Shown here: piece by piece, positions 8,588 to 16,426 of the stretch | Layout of the letters: every line of letters starts with the position of its first letter | How positions within the stretch are numbered: the stretch's first letter is position 1 | Source of the DNA: Paracoccaceae bacterium | GTDB lineage: Bacteria > Pseudomonadota > Alphaproteobacteria > Rhodobacterales > Rhodobacteraceae | Direction: 5' to 3' | Assembly: GCA_022824005.1 (NCBI GenBank) | Contig: JAJEBG010000031.1 | Span: 62,001 to 126,000, forward strand | Length of the DNA stretch: 64,000 bases | The notes under the pieces: generated by a model | Told to the model about the DNA's origin: nothing | The model's input: the letters and a program-made list of their open reading frames with translations, nothing else | The model's database searches: none | Made by a program: the position numbers and the translations under genes

Positions 8588-9720
8588 ATTTTGAAGAATG
8601 GGTGGCCAAGCCTTTACTCGCTGACTTCGGAATTAAAATTCCTCGCGGCCATGTCGCCGACAATGCCGCATGCGTCAAAAAACAATTTCAAGGACCAAGC
8701 GTCATAAAGGCGCAAGTTCCGACGGGGGCTCGTGGTAAGGCCGGAGGCATCAAATTCGCATCGGACGCAAGCGAGGCCTTTGAAATGGCCAAGAACATCC
8801 TCGCCATGTCAATTGATGGTCATCAGGTCTCAAGAGTGCTGGTTGAGCCGCATATTGATATTCGACAAGAACTTTATGTCGCCATTCTGAATGACCGAAC
8901 ATACCGCTGCCCGATACTGCTTTTCTCTTCGTCCGGTGGCATCGACATTGAAGACACTGCAACAAATGGCATCCATTCAATGGCTTCGGTCCACGTCAAC
9001 ATTTTAGAGGGATTAACATTGGAAATGGCCTTGAGCGTCCTGCAAGGAACAATTTTAGCAAAACGTCACCATCATGAGGTGGCCAATAATCTTGTGTCTC
9101 TTTATCAGGCTTATCGGTCGCTGGACGCAGAACTTCTTGAAGTCAATCCACTTGTCATATCTCAAGATGACGAAATTATTGCACTTGATTGTAAATTCAC
9201 ACTTGATGACAGTGCTTTGAAGCGACAGGATTGGTTGTCACAGCAGGGCTCACTCGATCCGTTGACTGAACTCGAAAGTGAGGCGCAGCAAGCCGGCCTC
9301 CGTCTTATCGAAATGGATGGAAATGTCGGGATTCTCGCCAATGGCGCGGGTCTTACAATGACGACCATGGATGCGGTGATGCATTACGGTGGACAGGCGG
9401 CCAATTTTCTTGAAATTGGCGGCGACGCTTATACAAAGGCCGAAAAGGCACTCATCATTCTTCTCAAACATCCTCACATCAAAAGCCTTTTGGTTAATTT
9501 CTGCGGGGCTTTTGCTCGCACCGATGTGATGACGCGAGGGGTTGTCAAGGCGTGGAAATCGTTGTGCCCCGAAATCCCCATCTTTTTCTCTATTCATGGC
9601 ACCGGTGAAGAGGAGGCGATAGACCTTGTCCGCGATGAACTGGGTCTTGATCCCTTTGACAGCATGGATGAGGCTGTCCTAGCGGCCATTGAGGCGGCCC
9701 GCCGAGGAGGAGAGGCATGA
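8584..9720 (+). CDS. ADP-forming acyl-CoA ligase, beta (ATP-grasp) subunit
   Basis: A SucC-like beta subunit of 378 residues. The ATP-grasp part shows VIKAQVPTGARGKAGGIKFA and the metal-site motif LLEVNPLVI. The CoA-ligase part shows VGILANGAGLTMTTMDAV, ANFLEIGGDAYTKAE and VNFCGAFARTDV, where true SucC has VNIFGGI. Divergence from SucC at the substrate loop, and pairing with the SauS-type dehydrogenase, argue for an acid other than succinate; I infer sulfoacetate. I recall a two-subunit ADP-forming sulfoacetate-CoA ligase described in Bilophila. Start ATG 8584 overlaps the stop of the gene before, and the stop overlaps the alpha subunit by ATGA. Confidence 0.8.
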   Translation: MNFEEWVAKPLLADFGIKIPRGHVADNAACVKKQFQGPSVIKAQVPTGARGKAGGIKFASDASEAFEMAKNILAMSIDGHQVSRVLVEPHIDIRQELYVAILNDRTYRCPILLFSSSGGIDIEDTATNGIHSMASVHVNILEGLTLEMALSVLQGTILAKRHHHEVANNLVSLYQAYRSLDAELLEVNPLVISQDDEIIALDCKFTLDDSALKRQDWLSQQGSLDPLTELESEAQQAGLRLIEMDGNVGILANGAGLTMTTMDAVMHYGGQAANFLEIGGDAYTKAEKALIILLKHPHIKSLLVNFCGAFARTDVMTRGVVKAWKSLCPEIPIFFSIHGTGEEEAIDLVRDELGLDPFDSMDEAVLAAIEAARRGGEA

Positions 9721-10595
9721 TCCTCCGAAAACGGCATCGAATTTTGGTCTATGGAGCCACGGGACGCCAGGGAACGTTTTGGACTCGTGAAATGATCAAT
9801 TATGGGGCCAACGTCGTCGGCGCTGTTCATCCGCGAAAGGCTGGTATCACACATCTTGGAGTGCCCGTCTACGCATCGGCTACTGACATGACTAGCGCAT
9901 TTGATGTCGCGCTGATGTTCGTTCCTCCCTTATCGGTGAAGGACGCGGTGATTGACGCTTGTTCGGCAGAACCTCGTCTTATTGTCTGCTTGGCCGAGCA
10001 TATTCCTTCACATGACGTAATGGAAATGTTGGCGATCGCCAACACATATAAGGTGCGTCTTGCGGGACCCAATACGGCAGGAATTGTGACACCTGGAGAA
10101 AGTTTTGCCGGAATCATGCCAGCGTTTAACAATCGGATATTCACACCCGGCTCAATTGGTGTCATCTCCCGCTCAGGTAGCCTCGGTGCTCTCGCCTGCC
10201 TTAACCTGACGCGAGAAGGTTTGGGCCAATCATCTTTCTTTGGTATTGGTGGAGATCCCATCATTGGCACAACGATGCGAGAAGCTTTGGAATTATTTGA
10301 CCATGATTCAAGGACTTCACTGATTGTCCTCTGTGGCGAGATTGGCGGCTCTAGCGAAGAAGAAGCCGCTGAATACGCCGCCACAATGCACAAGCCGGTG
10401 GTGGCTTTTGTGGCTGGACATGCGGCGCCCGTAGGAAAGAAGATGGGTCATGCTGGCGCGATCATCAATCCCAATCAGGGAAGTTACACGTCCAAATATC
10501 GTCACCTTGAGGAGGCGGGAGTCGCGGTGGCCAAAGTTCCGAGTGAATTGCCTCATCTCGTTTCGTCAGCTCTTCCAGCCCATCAACCACCATGA
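9717..10595 (+). CDS. ADP-forming acyl-CoA ligase, alpha subunit
   Basis: A SucD-like alpha subunit of 292 residues and normal family length. The Rossmann CoA-binding start is YGATGRQGTFWTREMINYGA. It continues with AGPNTAGIVTPGESFAG, the ligase segment GVISRSGSLGALA and FFGIGGDPIIGT, then GEIGGSSEEEAAEYA. The phosphorylated histidine is H245 in KKMGHAGAII, so the enzyme should pass phosphate through phosphohistidine. It forms one enzyme with the overlapping beta subunit and one route with the acylating dehydrogenase. Run in reverse, the pair could make ATP while oxidising sulfoacetaldehyde. Confidence 0.8.
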   Translation: MILRKRHRILVYGATGRQGTFWTREMINYGANVVGAVHPRKAGITHLGVPVYASATDMTSAFDVALMFVPPLSVKDAVIDACSAEPRLIVCLAEHIPSHDVMEMLAIANTYKVRLAGPNTAGIVTPGESFAGIMPAFNNRIFTPGSIGVISRSGSLGALACLNLTREGLGQSSFFGIGGDPIIGTTMREALELFDHDSRTSLIVLCGEIGGSSEEEAAEYAATMHKPVVAFVAGHAAPVGKKMGHAGAIINPNQGSYTSKYRHLEEAGVAVAKVPSELPHLVSSALPAHQPP

Positions 10596-11093
10596 GTCAC
10601 CAAAAAAGCCGTCGTTGTTCGCCACTCTTTGGAGTGTTTAGAATCAACCTAACTGACTGGCTTGAGGTGGGATTTGGTGTGCGACCTTGAAATCAAATTT
10701 TCCTTGGTCACATCGCATTTATTATCATCTTTTTTTTGTGTTATGGGCGTCCTAGGTGGTGGAGGTGGGCACCTTGCATTGATTTACAGCTCAATTGAAT
10801 CGAGACAACATCATACCATTAGGTGGCAGGTCGGAGATGTCTCTTAGACGCTTGCCATCAATCATCGTCTCCACGAATTTCGGAGTTGCGCGTTCCTGTT
10901 CCTCAGGGACTTCTAACAGTTCATTCAAAGCTAAGTGGTAGACACAATCAATGTCATCCGTACTTTCTTATGCTCAACATTATGTAGGTTATGTAGTGTG
11001 TAAGGGAGATGCTCTGATGTTCGGTCGGCCCAACTTGATAAGCACAAGATCAAGGCCTAGCGTCTTTGGGGTTACTTTAGAGGCCGAATTGCC
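10596..11093. other. Gene-poor stretch at the left edge of the malonate island
   Basis: No intact gene. A minus-strand frame of 58 codons is open between stops at 10791-10967, with protein-like composition (NELLEVPEEQERATPKF, then DGKRLRDISDLPP) but no proper start. It may be the tail of a lost gene, and I do not recognise it. The rest looks non-coding. Confidence 0.3.
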
Positions 11094-11355
11094 ATGAGAA
11101 AAATTGTACCTTGTACTTTCTTGTCCGCGTCAGTGTTTGCATCCGGGGACATAGCTGAAGCTAGGCGAAGAGATAACCGACCCTCTATCGAAAGATTGGA
11201 AGTATTTAGATTATTCTGAGATGAAGGACCACCTCGACAAGAGAATTAGCCCGAATGCCAATACGGGAAGTTGGTCAGTATTTTTTGGTGCCCACAATCC
11301 CAATATTTCAAACATTTTGCGCCTGCTTTTGGAGTATGGCGCTGATCTTCGGTAA
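11094..11355 (+). pseudogene. Truncated, frameshifted ankyrin-repeat protein remnant
   Basis: An ATG at 11094 opens a signal-peptide-like start (MRKIVPCTFLSASVFAS) that runs out of frame. A second plus-strand frame, open from 11155 to the TAA at 11353-11355, reads DWKYLDYSEMKDHLDKRI and then PNANTG and ILRLLLEYGADLR. The last segment is the typical second helix and turn of an ankyrin repeat. One frameshift near 11150 would join the two parts. The repeat is cut off right at the point where recombinase-like sequence begins on the other strand, so this is a broken 5' fragment. It is short, so the assignment is tentative. Confidence 0.4.
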
Positions 11356-11455
11356 TTTCGCGTATCAACGCGGCTAGCTTGTGCGCTTTCTGATCGGCCT
11401 CGGCTCTGTTTTCTCTGGCTCGGTCTTTGCCGGCGGCTCCAAGTGCTACCCCACG
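11356..11455 (-). pseudogene. Serine recombinase (resolvase) fragment
   Basis: On the minus strand, just behind the GntR gene and in another frame, the sequence reads AKARGVALGAAGKDRAREN followed by RAEADQKAHKLAALIREI. This matches the linker after the helix-turn-helix of resolvase/invertase recombinases, usually AxAAAKARGVKLG followed by an Arg/Glu-rich helix ending in a PIIxEI-like segment. Only about 35 residues are left, with no catalytic domain. It overlaps the last codons of the GntR gene and ends against the ankyrin remnant. This looks like debris from a former mobile element. Confidence 0.45.
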
Positions 11456-12111
11456 CGCTTTAGCGCTGTCTTCAAGCTCGCCATCAGATGATGAAAGTTT
11501 TCGCCCTGTACTGCTACGTGTCCGCGAGACGCGTTTGCGGCCTGAATCTCATCACCGTCTTCTAGCGCCGAAACAATCAGCTCATGTTCTCGCATTGATT
11601 GCTTAAGCCGACCTCTCAGTCGCAACTGTGTGCGCCGGAAGGGCTGTAGGCAGCGTTGGAGACGAAGACATTCTTTTTCAAGAAAACTATTTCCAGACTC
11701 GCGATAAAGGATCGCGTGGAATTGTTCATTCTCGCCATAGTATTTCTCGGTATTTTGTTCTTCAACCGCAGCATTGCACCGTTGATTTGCCTCTTTCAAC
11801 TCACCAATCGCGTGGTCAGAAATTCGGTTGGCGGCCAAACGCGCAGCGCTAGCTTCCAATTCTGCCATGACCTCGAACATCTCCATCAATTCGATGGGCC
11901 CGGGCTGTCTAACAAACGCGCCCCGTCTGGGCAAATGCTCAATCAAGCCTGACTGGGCGAGCCTCAGAAGCGCTTCGCGCACGGGAGTGCGGGAAACAGA
12001 AAATCGATCAGCCAGCTGCATTTCGTCTAAATGCTCACCGTCACGAAATGTGCCGTCAAAAATCAGCTCCTCTATCTGATTGGCAATTACATCTGATCGC
12101 TTCTGTTCCAT
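11446..12111 (-). CDS. matR: GntR-family (FCD) transcriptional regulator of malonate genes
   Basis: A regulator of 221 residues. The N-terminal winged helix-turn-helix contains IANQIEELIFDGTFRDGEHL and SVSRTPVREALLRLAQSGL, and the C-terminal half is an all-helical FCD ligand domain. It is divergent from the malonate TRAP genes, the usual place of MatR, which responds to malonate or malonyl-CoA. I chose ATG 12111 because the family begins there; a longer frame would run into dctP. The last residues (KTALKRVG) lie in sequence shared with a recombinase fragment, so the original C-terminus may have been altered at the island edge. Confidence 0.85.
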   Translation of the reverse strand: MEQKRSDVIANQIEELIFDGTFRDGEHLDEMQLADRFSVSRTPVREALLRLAQSGLIEHLPRRGAFVRQPGPIELMEMFEVMAELEASAARLAANRISDHAIGELKEANQRCNAAVEEQNTEKYYGENEQFHAILYRESGNSFLEKECLRLQRCLQPFRRTQLRLRGRLKQSMREHELIVSALEDGDEIQAANASRGHVAVQGENFHHLMASLKTALKRVG

Positions 12112-12156
12112 GCGAACAAAATAGCACTCGACCCGTCGTGCGCAATACATTATTTC

Positions 12157-12166
12157 TTGTATACAA
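12157..12166. promoter_or_regulatory. Likely GntR operator
   Basis: TTGTATACAA is a perfect 10-bp palindrome in the 133-base gap between the divergent regulator and dctP genes. It fits the TNGTNNACNA-type sites of FadR/FCD GntR regulators. One site could control both directions. Confidence 0.6.
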
Positions 12167-12244
12167 TAATATTGACTTAATATGCACAAGATGCGATCAA
12201 TGAAGCGGCCCGATGGTGAATCGGGATATTCAGGGAGAAAACCA

Positions 12245-13231
12245 ATGAACTTTAAACTCACCGCCACCATCGCATCGGCTACAATGCTCGCCGGAGCGTA
12301 TTCCACAAGCGCTGAAGAATTGCGTTTGTCGCACCAGTGGTCAACCAAGGACGTGCGCCACCAAGTTGCGCAAATGGTTGCTGACGGAGTTGCCGCCGCA
12401 GACGTCGATCTCGAAATCACGATTTATCCATCCAGGTCGCTGTTTAAACCGCGTGAGCAGTATAAGCCGCTCAGCCGTGGTCAGCTCGATATGACCGTGT
12501 TCCCGCTCAGCTATGCTGGCGGCCAACAGCCCGCTTATAACCTGACGCTGATGCCTGGTCTGGTGAAGAACCACGACCACGCAGCCCGATTGAACAAGAG
12601 CGACTTCATGGATAAGATAAAAGAGATCATGGCAGGTGACGACGTCATGGTTCTGGTCCACGGTTACCTCGCCGGTGGCTTCGCTGGCAAAAACGGGTGC
12701 ATCACTTCTCCGGAAGACGTGAAGGGTCAACAGACCCGCGCAGCGGGAAAGGCGTTTGAACAAATGCTGGCCGGTGCTGGCGCGTCCATCGCTTCAATGG
12801 CTTCGTCGGAAATCTACAACGCCATGCAAACGGGTGTTTTGACCGCAGCCAACACGTCGTCGTCGTCCTTTGTCAGCTACCGCATCTACGAGCAGGTTGC
12901 GTGCTACACGCCGGCTAGCGATTTTGCACTGTGGTTCATGTATCAACCTTTGCTGATGAATAAGTCAACCTTCGATGGGTTGAAGGCTGATCAACAGGCC
13001 GCGCTTTTGGCTGCAGCTGAGAAGGCCGAAGCCTTCTATCTGGCAGAAGCCAAAAAGCAGGATGCAGCTTCGGCTCAGGTATTTGCCGACAACGGCGTGG
13101 AAATCGCCAACATGACTCAAGAAGAGTTTGATGCCTGGCGCGCCCTGGCACAAGAGACGTCCTATGTGAAGTTCGTCGAAGACACTCCCGGCGGTCAGGC
13201 ACTTCTGGATCTCGCACTTTCGGTCGAGTAA
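12245..13231 (+). CDS. matP: TRAP transporter solute-binding protein, malonate
   Basis: A periplasmic DctP-family binding protein of 328 residues. A Sec signal peptide (MNFKLTATIASATMLAGAYS) ends near AEE. The mature part opens with LRLSHQWSTKDVRHQVAQ and contains the family's KIPSxxx-like segment YPSRSLFKPREQYKPLSRGQ, and VKGQQTRAAGKAFEQML. Start ATG 12245 has AGGGAG seven bases upstream; the frame is open before it but lacks a signal sequence. It captures substrate for the QM membrane subunits encoded next. Malonate is inferred from the decarboxylase and synthetase in the same operon. Confidence 0.88.
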   Translation: MNFKLTATIASATMLAGAYSTSAEELRLSHQWSTKDVRHQVAQMVADGVAAADVDLEITIYPSRSLFKPREQYKPLSRGQLDMTVFPLSYAGGQQPAYNLTLMPGLVKNHDHAARLNKSDFMDKIKEIMAGDDVMVLVHGYLAGGFAGKNGCITSPEDVKGQQTRAAGKAFEQMLAGAGASIASMASSEIYNAMQTGVLTAANTSSSSFVSYRIYEQVACYTPASDFALWFMYQPLLMNKSTFDGLKADQQAALLAAAEKAEAFYLAEAKKQDAASAQVFADNGVEIANMTQEEFDAWRALAQETSYVKFVEDTPGGQALLDLALSVE

Positions 13232-13300
13232 TCGTTTGATTGGGGCGGCGTTCGTCGTCGCCCCGTCGCACTCAAATTTTCAAGAATTCAGGAGGCCGTG

Positions 13301-13849
13301 ATGGCTGGCCAAAGCAGTGCCACCGTTGCAAAAGTGGGCAACAATCTCTTCTTGCGCACAGTCGCAGCGATTTCGACCCTAGCAGGATGGTGTTCTGCGG
13401 CCATGATCGTGATTGCGGTCTTTATCACTTGTCAGATGATCTTCATTCGCTTTGTGTTGAACGGCTCGACCATTTGGCAGACCGAGGCAGTAATTTATCT
13501 GGTAGTCGCTGCAACCCTTATCGGCCTACCTTATGTGCAGCGCTTGCGCGGACATGTGAATGTTGACCTTGTTCCGTTGGCGCTACCTATGCGCGTGCGC
13601 AAGCTATTGGCCTATGTCACGCTATCAGTTTCGATCCTGATCGTCGGGATCATGCTGTTTTACGGCTATGAATATTGGCACTTCGCATGGGACCGGAACT
13701 GGAAATCTGATACTGTTTGGGGCGTTCGCCTTTGGATACCCTATTTGTCAATCCCCATAGGATTTGGCCTGCTGACGCTGCAACTCATTGCTGATCTGGT
13801 CGCGGTGATCCTTGGCATTGATAAGCCTTTTGGTCTGGAGGACGCATAA
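13301..13849 (+). CDS. matQ: TRAP transporter small permease subunit (DctQ)
   Basis: A four-helix inner-membrane protein of 182 residues. The helices lie around AAISTLAGWCSAAMIVIAVF, MIFIRFVLNG to TEAVIYLVVAATLIGLPYVQ, LLAYVTLSVSILIVGIMLF and WIPYLSIPIGFGLLTLQLIA. The RLRGHVNVDL segment is a family hallmark. Start ATG 13301 sits five bases after GGAGG at 13291-13295; the GTG just before is too close to that site. The stop TAA at 13847-13849 touches the presumed start of dctM. Confidence 0.88.
   Translation: MAGQSSATVAKVGNNLFLRTVAAISTLAGWCSAAMIVIAVFITCQMIFIRFVLNGSTIWQTEAVIYLVVAATLIGLPYVQRLRGHVNVDLVPLALPMRVRKLLAYVTLSVSILIVGIMLFYGYEYWHFAWDRNWKSDTVWGVRLWIPYLSIPIGFGLLTLQLIADLVAVILGIDKPFGLEDA
13837..13842 (+). 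promoter_or_regulatory. Ribosome binding site that marks the dctM start
   Basis: GGAGGA lies six bases before ATC 13849 and over 85 bases before the first TTG (13930). It supports initiation at 13849 despite the non-standard codon. Confidence 0.6.
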
Positions 13850-15165
13850 TCGACCCACTTCTTCTTGGTGCAATCGTTGCGGTTGCGACGATCCTTGTTC
13901 TCTTTTCCGGTGTTTCTGTTGCGCTTGGATTGCTTATCGTTTCAGCTGGGTTTTTGATCGTCTTTGACGGGATGCGGTCGCTGGAGTTGATGCCGGAAAT
14001 CCTGTTCGGCAAGCTTGACAACTTCGCGCTGCTCTCAATCCCGATGTTTATCATTATGGGCGCATCGATTGCCTCGACCCGTGCCGGAGCTGACCTCTAC
14101 GAGGCTTTGGAGCGTTGGTTGACCCGTGTGCCAGGTGGACTGGTGATCTCAAACCTTGGGGCCTGCGCATTGTTTTCCGCAATGTCTGGTTCCTCGCCCG
14201 CGACCTGCGCCGCAATTGGCAAGATGGGTATTCCAGAGATGCGCAAGCGGGGTTATCCCGACGCCATCGCCTCTGGTTCTATCGCGGCGGGCGGAACGCT
14301 GGGCATCTTGATCCCGCCGTCAGTGACGATGATCGTTTATGGTATTGCCACAGAGACCTCCATTGGGCGGCTCTTTCTTGCGGGCGTATTTCCCGGCCTT
14401 ATGCTGGTAGCATTGTTCATGGCGTGGTCGCTTTATGCCACCTGGCGCTCGGGCGATGCTTCGGTTCTTAGCGCAACCAACTATTCGTGGCGCGAACGGT
14501 TCGAAATTCTGCCTGGGGTCTTGCCCTTTATCGCGATCATCATCGGTGTGCTTTATGCGATGTATGGCGGTGTGGCGACACCGTCAGAAACAGCCGCCGT
14601 CGGCGCCCTGTTGTGCCTGATCATCGCCATGGTGATTTACAAGCTGTGGAACCCGGGCGATCTTTGGGTCATCCTGCGCGACAGCACCAAGGAAAGCGTG
14701 ATGATCCTGTTCATCATCGCAGCTGCTGGTGTGTTCAGCTACATGCTGTCATCGCTGTTCATCACTCAATCCATCGCGGCATGGATCGGAACGCTCGACG
14801 TGAACCCTTGGGTGCTTATGTTTGCCATAAACATCTTCCTTTTGATCGCGGGTTTCTTCTTGCCGCCAGTCGCGGTAATCTTGATGGCCGCACCTATCTT
14901 GCTGCCAATCATCACCTCTGCTGGTTTTGACCCGATCTGGTTCGCTGTAGTTCTGACGATCAACATGGAGATCGGCCTGATCTCGCCGCCTGTGGGACTG
15001 AACCTTTATGTGATTAATGGGATCGCGCCGGACATCTCTCTCAAGACCATTCTCAAAGGGTCTCTGCCTTTCGTCGCTTGTATGGTCATTGCAATCATTT
15101 TTCTGTGTATATTCCCTGGCATCGCGACATGGCTGCCTGAAGCCATCATGGGTGCTACAAGATGA
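13849..15165 (+). CDS. matM: TRAP transporter large permease subunit (DctM), with ATC in place of the start ATG
   Basis: The large permease subunit, about 438 residues with some 12 membrane helices. Conserved parts are NFALLSIPMFIIMG, ALFSAMSGSSPATCAAIGKM, AGGTLGILIPPSVTMIVYGI and ISPPVGLNLYVINGIAP. The family's N-terminus (DPLLLGAIVAVATILVLFSG) is present and in frame, but its first codon is ATC at 13849. There is no ATG or GTG between the upstream stop at 13822 and a TTG at 13930, which would remove the first helix. GGAGGA at 13837-13842 is well placed for 13849. One G-to-C change from the usual TAATG coupling explains this. The stop overlaps the next gene by ATGA. Confidence 0.85.
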   Translation: MDPLLLGAIVAVATILVLFSGVSVALGLLIVSAGFLIVFDGMRSLELMPEILFGKLDNFALLSIPMFIIMGASIASTRAGADLYEALERWLTRVPGGLVISNLGACALFSAMSGSSPATCAAIGKMGIPEMRKRGYPDAIASGSIAAGGTLGILIPPSVTMIVYGIATETSIGRLFLAGVFPGLMLVALFMAWSLYATWRSGDASVLSATNYSWRERFEILPGVLPFIAIIIGVLYAMYGGVATPSETAAVGALLCLIIAMVIYKLWNPGDLWVILRDSTKESVMILFIIAAAGVFSYMLSSLFITQSIAAWIGTLDVNPWVLMFAINIFLLIAGFFLPPVAVILMAAPILLPIITSAGFDPIWFAVVLTINMEIGLISPPVGLNLYVINGIAPDISLKTILKGSLPFVACMVIAIIFLCIFPGIATWLPEAIMGATR

Positions 15166-16421
15166 CCCTATTTGCAGACATATTGTCTGCGGTTTTTGAG
15201 CGGCGCACACGGCGCGATACATCTAAAAACGCTGAGGATGGGCGGCCGCTTGAAGACATGGCTTTGGCGTTGGTCAAAGCGACTGGGGAAACCTCGGGCC
15301 TTGTGTTGGCTCGGGAAATCCTCGAGCGCTACGAGCTTCTTGAAGATGCAGAGAAGCGCGCGTTTTTTGAGCATCTTGCACATTCGATGAACATCGACCC
15401 CGAAGCCGTCCGGAGCAGTTTAGATGCCTATGGGCGTGAAGCTAGCAAGGCCAGCTATCGGGCCTTTGCCAGCGCAGCAGAGCCACCGCGGCAAGAGTTC
15501 ATTCGGCGCTTGAACATGGTGCCGGGCGCAACCGGTGCGCTGGTGAATATGCGTGCGGACTTGTTGCGCTTAGGCAGAGGCGATTCAGCCTTGCAGGCAC
15601 TTGATCTGGATTTCCGCCATCTTTTCATAAGCTGGTTCAATCGGGGTTTTCTGGTGCTGCGCCCAATTAGCTGGGAAAGCCCTGCACATATTCTAGAGAA
15701 AATCATTGCCTATGAGGCCGTGCATGCCATCGACAGTTGGGATGACCTGCGGCGCAGGCTGGAACCGCCTGATCGCCGGTGCTTTGCGTTTTTTCATCCT
15801 GCTATGCCGGACGAGCCATTGATTTTTCTTGAAGTAGCCCTGACCGCTGGCATTCCTTCATCTGTTCAGAATGTTCTAGCCGAAGAGCGCGCCCCAATGA
15901 CGAGTGAAGAGGCCGACACTGCAGTCTTCTACTCTATTTCCAACTGTCAGGAAGGCCTTGCCAGCATCTCTTTTGGGAATTCGCTGATCAAACAAGTGGC
16001 CTCGGACTTGTCCGCGGAACTCCATGGTTTAAAAACATTCGTCACTCTGTCCCCAATCCCGACCCTAACCAAATGGCTGAAGGATAACAGGCTCACCTAC
16101 GATCCAAAGCAAAGCGAAAATATGCGCTCTGTTACCGCCTATTACTTGATCAATGCCAAGGCCAAGACAGGGCTGCCTTACGATCCTGTTGCGCGCTTTC
16201 ATCTAGGTAACGGCGCGATTTTGCACGATGTCCATGCTGATGCTGACACGTCCGAAAAAGGGTTGCAGCAATCTGGCGGGACGATGGTGAATTACCTCTA
16301 CGATCTGGGGCAGGTCGAACAGAACCACGAGACATTTGTGACCACCCATCAAGTACCAGTGACGCAAGCAGTCAAAGATTTGGCTGACTCGATCGCGCTG
16401 CCTGCAAAGCAAGAAGGATAA
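15162..16421 (+). CDS. matA: Malonyl-CoA decarboxylase
   Basis: Converts malonyl-CoA to acetyl-CoA and CO2. The 419-residue protein has the N-terminal helical bundle and a C-terminal GNAT-like catalytic domain. Family segments visible are RLNMVPGATGALVNMRADLL, AVHAIDSWDDLRRRL, RRCFAFFHPAMPDEPLIFLE, YSISNCQEGLASISFGNSLI (catalytic Ser region) and ARFHLGNGA near residue 347 (catalytic His), followed by SGGTMVNYLYDL. It starts inside the dctM stop (ATGA) and ends five bases before the synthetase gene. Together with that synthetase it turns imported malonate into acetyl-CoA. Confidence 0.95.
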   Translation: MTLFADILSAVFERRTRRDTSKNAEDGRPLEDMALALVKATGETSGLVLAREILERYELLEDAEKRAFFEHLAHSMNIDPEAVRSSLDAYGREASKASYRAFASAAEPPRQEFIRRLNMVPGATGALVNMRADLLRLGRGDSALQALDLDFRHLFISWFNRGFLVLRPISWESPAHILEKIIAYEAVHAIDSWDDLRRRLEPPDRRCFAFFHPAMPDEPLIFLEVALTAGIPSSVQNVLAEERAPMTSEEADTAVFYSISNCQEGLASISFGNSLIKQVASDLSAELHGLKTFVTLSPIPTLTKWLKDNRLTYDPKQSENMRSVTAYYLINAKAKTGLPYDPVARFHLGNGAILHDVHADADTSEKGLQQSGGTMVNYLYDLGQVEQNHETFVTTHQVPVTQAVKDLADSIALPAKQEG

Positions 16422-16426
16422 AATCG

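Noticed and set aside
10596..11093. Direct repeat of the tRNA-Tyr 3' end as left attachment site
   Set aside because: No stretch similar to GGTTCGATTCC or its complement was found at the left edge.
11446..12420. Longer GntR protein of 324 residues
   Set aside because: The extra 103 residues overlap the divergent dctP gene and its operator and have no family resemblance; the family begins at 12111.
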